Assembly (NCBI GenBank): GCA_040751955.1
Contig: JBFMFY010000004.1
Coordinates: forward strand, 1 to 64,000
Reading direction: 5' to 3'
DNA from: SpSt-333 sp040751955
GTDB lineage: Bacteria > Bacteroidota > Ignavibacteria > UBA10030 > UBA8401
DNA: 64,000 nucleotides
A program made the position numbers and the translations under genes. The notes beneath the pieces are model-generated. The model was not told the origin of the DNA. It saw only the letters and a program-made list of their open reading frames with translations, and did no database searches. This document shows positions 8,341 to 15,784 of this stretch, in pieces. How positions within the stretch are numbered: position 1 is the stretch's first letter; each line of letters opens with the position of its first letter.

Positions 8341-9522
8341 ATGGCAGAAGAACAACAAGAACAGCAGAGCAGCCAACAGCCACGGCGAGACAATCCGTTC
8401 CGCAGGCGTAATTTCAAGAAACACTTTCCCCGTCCTCAACAAAAAAATGAAGAGACAGAATTTCCCTCGTTAGAGAAAGCAGAGGAACTTCCGGCATCGA
8501 TATTTCCCGAAGCAGCGGAAGAGAAAAAACCGCAGGAAAAACGTCAGCCGCAGCACCAACAACGTCATCAACCGCAGCAGCACCACGGCGGCAAGCCGTA
8601 CATTTCGGTTGTTATTCCGCTGTTGAATGAAGAAGAATCGTTGCGCGAGTTGCACGAACAATTGAAAAATGCACTGTCGCGCATCGGCGGCAATTACGAA
8701 TTAATCTTTGTGGATGACGGTTCCACCGACAACTCGTTCAGAGTGCTGAAAGAACTCCGCCAACGGAACAACCGTGTGAAAGCGATCCGCTTCCGCCGCA
8801 ACTTCGGAAAGAGCGCCGCGCTTGCCGTCGGATTCCAGAAGGCGCAGGGAGAATTCGTGGTAACAATGGATGCCGATCTGCAGGACGATCCTTCCGAAAT
8901 TCAGAATTTAATCCGTGAACTCAAAGGAGGACTGGACGTTGTTTCCGGATGGAAGAAAAAACGGCGCGACCCGTTTACCAAGACACTGCCGTCCAAGTTT
9001 TTCAACTTTGTTACCGCAAAAGTTACCGGCATCAAGATCCACGACTTTAATTGCGGCTTGAAAGGATATCGCCGCGACGTTGTGAAGAGTGTGAATGTGT
9101 ACGGCGAACTGCACCGGTACATTCCCGCGCTGGCGCACTGGCAGGGATTCAAAGTCGGGGAAACGATCGTCAACCATCGCCCTCGCAGGTTCGGCAAAAC
9201 AAAATTCGGCATGGCGCGTTTCACTCGCGGCTTCCTCGATCTGCTCACTGTGATTTTTACGACGCGGTACGTTACGCGTCCGCTGCATTTGTTCGGCGGC
9301 TGGGGAATCGTTTCGACGTTGATCGGTTCGGCAATCGCACTGTGGCTGACGTACGAAAAATATTTCAACGATCAGCCGCTCAGCAACCGTCCTCTTTTCA
9401 TTGTTGCGCTCATTATGGTGATTGTCGGCGTGCAGTTTGTGTCGATGGGATTGCTTGGCGAACTCATCACGCGCAACCAGCATATGGAACGGGAATATAC
9501 GGTGCGCGAAGAAATCAATTAA
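8341..9522 (+). CDS. Family 2 glycosyltransferase with membrane anchor and long disordered N-terminus
   Basis: A 393-residue, DPM1/GtrB-like GT2. Residues 1-85 are low-complexity, rich in Gln, Arg, Pro and His. The catalytic domain starts at YISVVIPLLNEEESL, carries FVDDGSTD (123-130) and the metal-binding DADLQDDP (177-184), and ends with QHMEREY. Two transmembrane segments lie at about 316-337 and 353-373. Such enzymes move a sugar from a nucleotide to a polyprenyl phosphate on the cytoplasmic face. It opens a three-gene + strand set with a GT4 transferase and a methyltransferase. The polar N-terminal tail is longer than usual for the family. Confidence 0.88.
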   Translation: MAEEQQEQQSSQQPRRDNPFRRRNFKKHFPRPQQKNEETEFPSLEKAEELPASIFPEAAEEKKPQEKRQPQHQQRHQPQQHHGGKPYISVVIPLLNEEESLRELHEQLKNALSRIGGNYELIFVDDGSTDNSFRVLKELRQRNNRVKAIRFRRNFGKSAALAVGFQKAQGEFVVTMDADLQDDPSEIQNLIRELKGGLDVVSGWKKKRRDPFTKTLPSKFFNFVTAKVTGIKIHDFNCGLKGYRRDVVKSVNVYGELHRYIPALAHWQGFKVGETIVNHRPRRFGKTKFGMARFTRGFLDLLTVIFTTRYVTRPLHLFGGWGIVSTLIGSAIALWLTYEKYFNDQPLSNRPLFIVALIMVIVGVQFVSMGLLGELITRNQHMEREYTVREEIN

Positions 9523-9550
9523 GACGATGTTCAAATCCACACAACACACA

Positions 9551-9572
9551 GAGACGCAATGTATTGCGTCTC
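9551..9572. repeat. Palindrome between the two glycosyltransferase genes
   Basis: GAGACGCAAT-gt-ATTGCGTCTC is a perfect 10-bp inverted repeat, followed by TATAGTTTT. It may act as a weak terminator or an RNA stem in the 68-nt spacer. Similar GAGACGCAAT palindromes occur as dispersed intergenic repeats in other bacteria; that is recalled, not checked. Confidence 0.6.
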
Positions 9573-9590
9573 TATAGTTTTAAAAACAGA

Positions 9591-10715
9591 ATGAAAATCC
9601 TTCTCTTCGGTCCCGCATATCCTCTGCGCGGCGGCATGGCGCACTTCATTGCGCTGCTGTACACACATCTTGCCAAACGCGGGCATGACGTCGAGATCAT
9701 CAACTTTACACGCCAGTATCCCAACCTCCTGTTTCCCGGCAAGACGCAGCAGGAGAGCGGCGAAGCGGGAATTCCGGTTGAGAGCACACCGCTCATTGAT
9801 TCGATCAACCCGTTCAATTGGATCCTCAATGGACTAAAGTTGCGGAATCGCAATGCCGACCTCGTAATCTCAACTTACTGGCTGCCGTTCTTTGGACCGA
9901 GTTCCGGCACGCTGCATAAACTGCTGCGGCGGAGGAAAACGAAGACGCTGACGATTCTTCACAATGTCATTCCACACGAGCGCCGACCCGGTGATATTGT
10001 ATTCACGAAATATCTCTTCAAGCACTCTGATTATTTTATTGCACAGTCTCAGTCGGTGGAAAAGGATCTGCTGAAGCTTGTCCCGAACGCAAAATATAGA
10101 CGAGTCGCACTGCCGATGTTCTCGCTCTTCAAGGATCGAATCCCGAAAGCAGACGCAAAGAAAGAATTGGGCATTACCGATGAAAAGGTAATCATGTTCT
10201 TCGGTTACATTCGCCCGTACAAAGGATTGCATGTGCTGATCGACGCGATGAAAATTCTGAAAACGAAAATGAACATCCGCCTGCTCGTTTGCGGTGAATT
10301 TTACGGCGATGAAGAGAAATACCGCGCACAGATGAAAGAAAACGGAATCGAGGATGTAACGACGGTTATTTCTGATTATATTCCGAACGAGAAAGTGCAT
10401 CTCTATTTTTCCGCTGCCGACGTTGTCGTGCAGCCATATGTTTCGGCAACGCAGAGTGCAATTGCGCAGATGGCGTACTTCTTCTCGTCGCCGGTCATTG
10501 CAACGAATGTCGGCGCGCTGCCGGAAGTGGTGATCCATGAAACATCGGGGCTCATCGTGCCGCCGAACGATCCGCCGTCGCTTGCCGATGCGATCATGCG
10601 ATTCTATAATGAAAAAATGGAGCAACGGCTGATGGCGGGAGCGGCAGAAGAACGGAAAAAATATTCATGGGATGCAATGGTGGATGCAATAGAGCAATTA
10701 ACAATGAACAAGTAA
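9591..10715 (+). CDS. Family 4 glycosyltransferase
   Basis: A 374-residue GT-B transferase. The N-terminal half begins MKILLFGPAYPLRGGMAHF, with the glycine-rich acceptor loop. The C-terminal half has FFGYIRPYKGLHVL and VVVQPYVSATQSAIAQMAY followed by PVIATNVGALPEVV, the donor-binding region of a GT4 subtype in which the usual first Glu of the E-x7-E motif is replaced. The frame is open far upstream across the GT2 gene, but ATG 9591 is the real start since homology begins there. Role: adding a sugar to a surface glycan or lipid-linked acceptor. Donor and acceptor are unknown. Confidence 0.88.
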   Translation: MKILLFGPAYPLRGGMAHFIALLYTHLAKRGHDVEIINFTRQYPNLLFPGKTQQESGEAGIPVESTPLIDSINPFNWILNGLKLRNRNADLVISTYWLPFFGPSSGTLHKLLRRRKTKTLTILHNVIPHERRPGDIVFTKYLFKHSDYFIAQSQSVEKDLLKLVPNAKYRRVALPMFSLFKDRIPKADAKKELGITDEKVIMFFGYIRPYKGLHVLIDAMKILKTKMNIRLLVCGEFYGDEEKYRAQMKENGIEDVTTVISDYIPNEKVHLYFSAADVVVQPYVSATQSAIAQMAYFFSSPVIATNVGALPEVVIHETSGLIVPPNDPPSLADAIMRFYNEKMEQRLMAGAAEERKKYSWDAMVDAIEQLTMNK

Positions 10716-10724
10716 CAGCGAACA

Positions 10725-11534
10725 ATGCAATACGATCCAATTAAAAATATCATCGGGGATGTGGCAAAGAAAGCGCCGATCCTCCGCAAATTCTTTTACT
10801 GGCTGCTGGGAGTAATGTTCCTTCGCACATGGTACGTGAAACGCGCGTTGCGGGAATTTCTTGGTGCAAAGAAGGATGCATTCAATCTGTTCGATGCCGG
10901 AAGCGGTTTCGGGCAGTATTCGTACTTCATTGCAAAAAATTTCCCGACAGTCTCAATTCACGCGATCGATGTGAAGGAAGATTACATTGCCGATTGCAAG
11001 CAATTCTTTGCGCAGATCGGATTGAACAACGTACAGTTTGGAGTGGAAGATCTTACCGTTCCGACACACACGAACAGGTTCGATTTCATCCTCTCCGTTG
11101 ATGTGATGGAACATATTGCGGACGATGTCACCGTATTTAAGAATTTCTATGCCGCAATGCGGCGCGGCGGAAAATTATTGATTCACACCCCGTCCAACCT
11201 TGGCGGATCAGATGTGCATAAAGAGGGGGACAAAAGTTTCGTGGAAGAGCATGCGCGGGATGGATACTCCGTTGAGGACATCACGACAAAACTGAAGAAT
11301 GCGGGCTTCAACGTGCTCTACGCGAAATATTCCTACGGTCCGATCGGCACGCTTGCGTGGCGGCTTGGAATCAAATATCCACTGCTCATGGTAAATGCAA
11401 ACAAGGCGTTCTTCCTGCTTCTTCCATTCTACTATCTTGCAACATTGTGGTTCACACTGCTGCTGATGTTGATTGATTTTCACTCCAACAACAAAACAGG
11501 GACAGGATTACTGGTCGCAGCGGAAAAGGAATAA
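10725..11534 (+). CDS. SAM-dependent class I methyltransferase
   Basis: A 269-residue protein. FDAGSGFGQYSYFIA (about residues 53-67) is the SAM-binding motif I, followed by AIDVKEDYI (motif II acidic residue) and the FILSVDVMEHI motif typical of Ubi/CcoQ-type enzymes. Two hydrophobic segments near the C-terminus suggest membrane association. It begins 9 nt after the GT4 stop, so it probably modifies the same glycan or lipid. Its stop (11532-11534) abuts the stop of the convergent gene with no base between, and no terminator separates them. Confidence 0.85.
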   Translation: MQYDPIKNIIGDVAKKAPILRKFFYWLLGVMFLRTWYVKRALREFLGAKKDAFNLFDAGSGFGQYSYFIAKNFPTVSIHAIDVKEDYIADCKQFFAQIGLNNVQFGVEDLTVPTHTNRFDFILSVDVMEHIADDVTVFKNFYAAMRRGGKLLIHTPSNLGGSDVHKEGDKSFVEEHARDGYSVEDITTKLKNAGFNVLYAKYSYGPIGTLAWRLGIKYPLLMVNANKAFFLLLPFYYLATLWFTLLLMLIDFHSNNKTGTGLLVAAEKE

Positions 11535-11963
11535 CTATCGCACTTCCCACTCTTCTATTCCTCCTTTGACAACCCTGAACATCGGATGCGGTTTGAACGT
11601 AATTTCTTTTTTGAATTCTTTGTACCGCAGCGGATCGCGGAGATTCAGTTTTTTCAGCAGGTGAGTTCTTTCGTACGCTACCTGTCCCTTTGTTACTTTT
11701 AATTTCAGGGGGACGAACTTCCAATTGATTTTTCGTTTGTCGAACGCATAATTTCTGCTGACCGCTTCGTGATACACGGCGGAGAGATATTGATTGATGC
11801 AGTGAAGGGGATTGGGAGAATTTTTAAACCTGTTCAGTTGCGGATGATGTTTGTAGCCTTTTGTGCGTCCCCGCAAGACCTTCTTTGCAAGCAGCGCCTC
11901 GCGCCAGAGAGCGACGAGTCCTTTCGCATCGAGATATTTCGGATGGATCGACCAGAGCCTCAT
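11535..11963 (-). CDS. Pyrimidine-dimer DNA glycosylase-like protein (Pyr_excise family)
   Basis: A 142-residue protein beginning MRLWSIHPKYLDAKGLVALW, the signature of the Pyr_excise family (PF03013) to which phage T4 endonuclease V belongs. Conserved GYKHHPQLNRF and the C-terminal HPMFRVVKGGIEEWE follow. Family members are small DNA glycosylases that excise UV photodimers; many bacterial ones are untested. The ATG overlaps the stop of the upstream GNAT gene (ATGA). It is the last gene of a five-gene operon that otherwise holds acetyltransferases and membrane proteins. Confidence 0.78.
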   Translation of the reverse strand: MRLWSIHPKYLDAKGLVALWREALLAKKVLRGRTKGYKHHPQLNRFKNSPNPLHCINQYLSAVYHEAVSRNYAFDKRKINWKFVPLKLKVTKGQVAYERTHLLKKLNLRDPLRYKEFKKEITFKPHPMFRVVKGGIEEWEVR

Positions 11964-12523
11964 GTTACAGGATTGTTACGCCTGTTGAGCGGATTGGAAT
12001 ACCACTCCTGTTTGCGTATCCTAAAAATAACATTGCGGGATGATTTGACGGGAATCGATTCTGATTCGGGATGTTCTATCCTTATTCCGCCGATCTTTTC
12101 GACTGCCTTTTGAGACCGGAAATTATCCTTATCGACATAAAAGAGAACAATGTCGAATGATCCGAACGCATGATCGAGCATGAGATATTTTATTGCCCGG
12201 TTATATTTTCCGCCCCAGCATTGCCGCGCCAGGTACGTCCATCCGATCTCAATTGCGTTCGGCATTCCTTCGGTCGTATTATACCGCGAGTGGCCTATCA
12301 CGTCTCCCGTTTTTTTATCCGTGATCAGTAGCGATCCGCCGGACGCAAGACATTCGTTGAAGAACTCCGTGAATCCGTCGAATGTACTCCTCTGTTTTGC
12401 AGGATGTTGTTCCCATAGCAGTTGATCGGATGCAACGTTGAACAATGCGGTGAAATTATCCTCTTGCAGCGGAGTCAGGATAACAAGATCATCTTCCAGC
12501 GTCGGTTGAAAATTGAACTTCAT
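11960..12523 (-). CDS. GNAT-family N-acetyltransferase, RimJ/RimL type
   Basis: A 187-residue GNAT. It starts LEDDLVILTPLQEDNFTALF, as RimJ/RimL-like enzymes do, with IGHSRYNT and IEIGWTYLARQCWGGKYNRA (acetyl-CoA loop region) and FYVDKDNFRSQKAVEKIGG (motif B). These transfer acetyl from acetyl-CoA to a protein N-terminus or small amine; the target is unknown. Both ends overlap neighbours by ATGA, so it is translationally coupled on each side. An open frame upstream reaches 12928 but belongs to the neighbouring gene in another frame. Confidence 0.85.
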   Translation of the reverse strand: MKFNFQPTLEDDLVILTPLQEDNFTALFNVASDQLLWEQHPAKQRSTFDGFTEFFNECLASGGSLLITDKKTGDVIGHSRYNTTEGMPNAIEIGWTYLARQCWGGKYNRAIKYLMLDHAFGSFDIVLFYVDKDNFRSQKAVEKIGGIRIEHPESESIPVKSSRNVIFRIRKQEWYSNPLNRRNNPVT

Positions 12524-13098
12524 TTTGTTCCTAAAATTTTTTTTATACTCAGTCCCGTTATCAATCCAAGCACCACTCCTCCGCCGAGGATCATTATTAG
12601 ATTGATGATAAAGAGCGCAAGATTGTGATGGATGATGAGTTTGATGTAGTCGATGCAGAGAACGGCGGATGCGGCAAGGATCCAACCCGCGATGCTGCCG
12701 ATGATCCACAGATGCGCAGCGGGTGAAAATTTTTTCAGGATAAAGTACTGCAGCACACCGATGAACACCGCGCTTGTTCCAACACTCAGTGGAAGATACT
12801 TCGATCCCAGTGGCTGCGCGGAATACATGGAGACGAGATCGAACAGGAGAAACGGAACACCAAGTCCGAGCAGTGAACTCCACAGCCATGAGAGATTCAC
12901 TCCTGTAATTTCTTTCAGTACGCGCCATTGAAAGAAGCCGATCCCCGCTCCCAACCCGACGCCGAGGTAAAATTGCACCCCTTCCACACCGACGGAATCA
13001 AGCGTGCTCGAAAGAACGATAATTAAAATGATCCCGACAAACCAGCCGAGGAATGTTGCTTTTGTCCAATGGGAAAGCGAAAAAGTTTGTCTATTCAT
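12520..13098 (-). CDS. Small polytopic membrane protein, unknown function
   Basis: A 192-residue protein with about five to six hydrophobic helices rich in Gly and Ile (for example LGVGLGAGIGFFQWRVLKE). FFQWRVL and LQYFILKK recur at similar positions in two halves, hinting at an internal repeat of a kind seen in unclassified bacterial membrane proteins. No catalytic motif. It starts 8 nt after the lipoprotein gene and its stop overlaps the GNAT start (ATGA). Confidence 0.7.
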   Translation of the reverse strand: MNRQTFSLSHWTKATFLGWFVGIILIIVLSSTLDSVGVEGVQFYLGVGLGAGIGFFQWRVLKEITGVNLSWLWSSLLGLGVPFLLFDLVSMYSAQPLGSKYLPLSVGTSAVFIGVLQYFILKKFSPAAHLWIIGSIAGWILAASAVLCIDYIKLIIHHNLALFIINLIMILGGGVVLGLITGLSIKKILGTK

Positions 13099-13106
13099 TA
13101 CTATTG

Positions 13107-13538
13107 TTACTTAAGCGTACAAGGCACTTGAGGATATCTGTCTATAGGTTGAATATCATTTGGTAATTCGGTCCATTCCACCGGTACGGGCTCTTCCGGT
13201 ATAGCCCTGCGATATGTTCGCAGATTGACCACAGTGACCGAATCCACTGCGACCCGTACTCTGAGCAATATCGCAGTATGAAAAGATATATGTGACACAG
13301 CAACAGTATAGTACCCTGCCGGAAGGTTAGCAATGACATACTTACCTTTTTCATCAGAGCGTGTTCCAAAAGTCGAATTTGGAATGTACGCAATTGCATC
13401 CGCTATTTGCTGAAGCGTAGATAGATCTATCACGCATCCTGCAATTGCACCAATCGGATTATTCTTTATTGCAGGAATACCAGATGAGCAGCCAAGAGAA
13501 AAGACCGCAGTGAAAAGAAGAAGTATTTTATTAATCAT
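13107..13538 (-). CDS. Lipoprotein with a carboxypeptidase-regulatory-like beta domain
   Basis: A 143-residue protein. The signal sequence ends in the lipobox LGCS (Cys17). Residues about 28-112 read as a CarboxypepD_reg-like sandwich: GAIAGCVIDLSTLQQIADAI, then KGKYVIANLPAGYYTVAVSH. The fold is common at the N-terminus of TonB-linked and cell-surface proteins of the FCB group; here it stands alone, probably as a surface or periplasmic lipoprotein. Its start overlaps the end of the upstream GNAT gene (ATGA). Confidence 0.75.
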   Translation of the reverse strand: MINKILLLFTAVFSLGCSSGIPAIKNNPIGAIAGCVIDLSTLQQIADAIAYIPNSTFGTRSDEKGKYVIANLPAGYYTVAVSHISFHTAILLRVRVAVDSVTVVNLRTYRRAIPEEPVPVEWTELPNDIQPIDRYPQVPCTLK

Positions 13539-13993
13539 GTTTGTTTCAACCTCTTCTCAAAGCAAACACTGTTCTCCACCCCGACATACTGCCCATAATT
13601 CGGGATCGGCGTGTAGCCGCTTTTTGTATAGAGCGCAATCGCTTCGGGCTGGCGCTTGCCGGTCTCCAATATACATTTTGCGTACGACATTTCACTTGCC
13701 CATCTCTCCAGTTCTGCTAAAATCTTTTTCGCGATCCCTTTTCCTCGATACTCAGGAAGCGTGTACATCCGTTTTACCTCCGTCGTATCGGACGCAAATT
13801 CTTTTATTGCCCCGCAGCCGACCGGTTTCTCATCTTCGTACGCAACGACCGCGTGCTTGATCATGTTGATCGTGTTGTACTGCGCATAGAAGGAGTGTTC
13901 CTTACCGTCACGCTGCGCAAGATCGGCGTCGAGGAATTGTACGAGAGAGATGAAGTGGGGATGGGTGGATGTGGTGCGTAATATTTTTGTCAT
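13535..13993 (-). CDS. GNAT-family N-acetyltransferase
   Basis: A 152-residue GNAT. The acetyl-CoA motif is clear: VKRMYTLPEYRGKGIAKKIL, followed by YAKCILETGKRQPEAIALY (motif B). The start is uncertain. I use the ATG at 13993 because the fold begins there (MTKILRTTSTHPHF); ATGs at 14020 and 14035 are in frame but add residues that look unlike the family and lack a clear ribosome site. It is the first gene of the five-gene overlapping operon running down to 11535. Substrate unknown. Confidence 0.82.
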   Translation of the reverse strand: MTKILRTTSTHPHFISLVQFLDADLAQRDGKEHSFYAQYNTINMIKHAVVAYEDEKPVGCGAIKEFASDTTEVKRMYTLPEYRGKGIAKKILAELERWASEMSYAKCILETGKRQPEAIALYTKSGYTPIPNYGQYVGVENSVCFEKRLKQT

Positions 13994-14068
13994 GAATATG
14001 TCATTGGCATAGTTATGCATGAATTTATTTCTCATGTCATGACTCGTTGCGGTATTTTTCTCGGCTCG

Positions 14069-15358
14069 CTACTGCATTTCATGGTCATCCATCTGAATCA
14101 TGACAACGGTAACATCATCGGAAGCGGGGTGACCGGCTGTAAAAGAACGAATGTTGTCCAAAAGGCTTTGAACTGTCGCAGACGGTTGAGCGATATGATC
14201 GCGAAGCCTCGTCTCGCCGTACTGCTCCATCGATGGATTCATCGCCTCGGTAACGCCATCTGAACAAAAGAGAAGACGGCTTCCCGGCGCCATTTCCACA
14301 GTCCGCTCTGAGAAAGAACTCTCCTGGATTCCTAGAGGCAATCCGGCGTCGGTTTTTAAAAACTGTGCGCCGCTTGCATCAACGAGAAGAGGATGAACAT
14401 GCCCTGCATTTGCAAAAACGATGCTACGGTTTTTGGGATCAAGAACGGCATAGATCATTGTAACAAATTTCGCTGTCGGGAAATCTTTCAGGAGAATGTT
14501 ATTGACACGCGAGAGAACTTCCCCCGGCGGCAGACCGCTTTCTGCAACAAGACGAAGGACGGTTCGGGTTGACGACATCAACAATGCGGCTCCCATTCCT
14601 TTACCTGCGACATCCGCCAGTACTATTGCAAGACGACCATTCTGAAGCGGAATATAATCATACCAATCACCTCCCACTTCCTGACAAGGCAAACAGAGTC
14701 CGTCTATCGTGCATCCGTCAACAACAGGGGCTTCATGAGGAAACAATCCTAACTGTATGCGCTGCGCATCGTTCAGATCCTTTCTCATTCGCTCCTTTTC
14801 CTTTCGCTCCCTTTGAAACATCCGGGCGTTTTCTATCGCCGTTGCAATGTGTCCTGCGAGCGCCTCAAGAATCTGAATCCGGTTCGGCGGGAAAGCGTTG
14901 AGTTCGTTGTGTTGGGCATTAAAGACCCCGATGAGCTGCCCGCGTGATGTGAGAGGAATGTCAACTTCCGAGCGGGTTAAATCCTCGCTCACCTCGTAGT
15001 ACGGGTCAACCGTTACGTCCGGTGCGTAGTATGTCTCTCCGGTTGCACCGACATGTCCGACCATTCCGTACTCGCCTATCTTAAAGCGCTCACCTTTTTT
15101 GTGATAGTTGATCGTCCAACCTCGAACAGCAGCAATGACAAGTTCGTTTGTGGCGTCATCCTTGAGTAAGACTGCTGAACGCGAGCAGCCGAACGTTTGT
15201 GCAACATCGCTGACGATATCTTCAAGGAGCACATCAAGATCGAGAGTTGAAGTAATCCTTTGCGCTACGCGCTGGAGCAAGAAGAGCTCTTGTACCAGTT
15301 GATGTTGTTCTTCATTCTTCACGGGGTTCCATGTTGAAGGTTGTTCCAAAATCCTCAT
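14069..15358 (-). CDS. GAF-domain PP2C-type (SpoIIE/RsbU) serine phosphatase
   Basis: A 429-residue cytoplasmic signalling enzyme. Residues about 30-180 are a GAF sensor domain (QRITSTLDLDVLLEDIV ... GHVGATGETYYAPDV). A short coiled linker with NDAQRIQLGLFP leads into the SpoIIE phosphatase: EVGGDWYDY, LADVAGKGMGAALLMS, FCSDGVTEAMN and ASDDVTVVMI supply the metal-binding aspartates. Enzymes of this class dephosphorylate an anti-anti-sigma factor in partner-switching stress pathways. No RsbV or RsbW partner is in the window. It lies just upstream of, and on the same strand as, the GNAT operon. Confidence 0.9.
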   Translation of the reverse strand: MRILEQPSTWNPVKNEEQHQLVQELFLLQRVAQRITSTLDLDVLLEDIVSDVAQTFGCSRSAVLLKDDATNELVIAAVRGWTINYHKKGERFKIGEYGMVGHVGATGETYYAPDVTVDPYYEVSEDLTRSEVDIPLTSRGQLIGVFNAQHNELNAFPPNRIQILEALAGHIATAIENARMFQRERKEKERMRKDLNDAQRIQLGLFPHEAPVVDGCTIDGLCLPCQEVGGDWYDYIPLQNGRLAIVLADVAGKGMGAALLMSSTRTVLRLVAESGLPPGEVLSRVNNILLKDFPTAKFVTMIYAVLDPKNRSIVFANAGHVHPLLVDASGAQFLKTDAGLPLGIQESSFSERTVEMAPGSRLLFCSDGVTEAMNPSMEQYGETRLRDHIAQPSATVQSLLDNIRSFTAGHPASDDVTVVMIQMDDHEMQ

Positions 15359-15415
15359 TTACTGAATTCTTCTGCAAATATGTTCGAGAGACATCTGAAA
15401 AATGTCAAATCATTC

Positions 15416-15497
15416 TCATTCCGAGGAGCGCAGCGACGAGGAATCTAAGAAATTCTTTCAAAATCCCCAATCAGATTTCTCGCTTCGCTCGAAATGA
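15416..15497. repeat. Dispersed intergenic repeat, TCATTTCGAGCGAAGCGAGAAATCT type
   Basis: The left arm (15416-15446, starting TCATTCCGAGGAGCG) and right arm (15473-15497, AGATTTCTCGCTTCGCTC...) are imperfect reverse complements. The same word recurs at 62444 and, in a related form, at 61658. It looks like a REP- or MITE-like unit; no transposase is nearby. Confidence 0.7.
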
Positions 15498-15628
15498 CAA
15501 AGGGAAATGAATATTTCAGAAGTCACTTCGATTAAATCATGCGTTTATTATACCATTCTGAGAAGATAAACGCAATTCTGTCATTTCATCCCATTTCTCA
15601 GTACCTTTGGTATGTTTCACACGCAGTC

Positions 15629-15702
15629 ATGCCATGAGTCTGTGTATCAGCTGGTATGGTAATATTAAATTCGGAATCATCCAATCATGAAACTCATGGC
15701 AT
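15629..15702. repeat. Long-spaced inverted repeat upstream of the transporter gene
   Basis: ATGCCATGAGT (15629-15639) and ACTCATGGCAT (15692-15702) are perfect 11-bp reverse complements separated by 52 bp; flanking bases extend the match imperfectly. It ends about 80 bp before the transporter start, so it could be an operator, a leader stem or another dispersed element. Confidence 0.6.
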
Positions 15703-15784
15703 AACTTTACGCATCATCCTTCGACGCGCTCACAAAGAACATTCGCTTGCTCTGGATGATTTTTAACCTTGGTTTTAATCTGAT

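Larger units (their letters stand above)
15359..15784. other. 426-bp intergenic region without a gene, containing two inverted repeats
   Basis: I see no credible ORF. The gap separates divergent genes and should hold promoters for the GAF phosphatase (-) and the transporter (+), but no convincing -35/-10 pair stands out. Most of the recognisable sequence is repeat: a GTCATTTCGAGCGAAGCGAG-type element and an unrelated ATGCCATGAGT dyad, listed separately. Confidence 0.7.

Noticed and set aside
9551..9572. tRNA- or riboswitch-like hairpin
   Set aside because: It is a single 10-bp palindrome with a 2-nt loop and no further structure; better read as a dispersed repeat or weak terminator.
9051..9590. 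5' extension of the GT4 gene into the GT2 gene
   Set aside because: The frame is open, but the extra 180 residues are Arg/His-rich and match the GT2 gene in another frame. Homology begins at ATG 9591.
12524..12928. 5' extension of the GNAT gene
   Set aside because: It covers the membrane-protein gene in another frame and has no GNAT-like residues. ATG 12523 overlaps the preceding stop as ATGA, which fixes the start.
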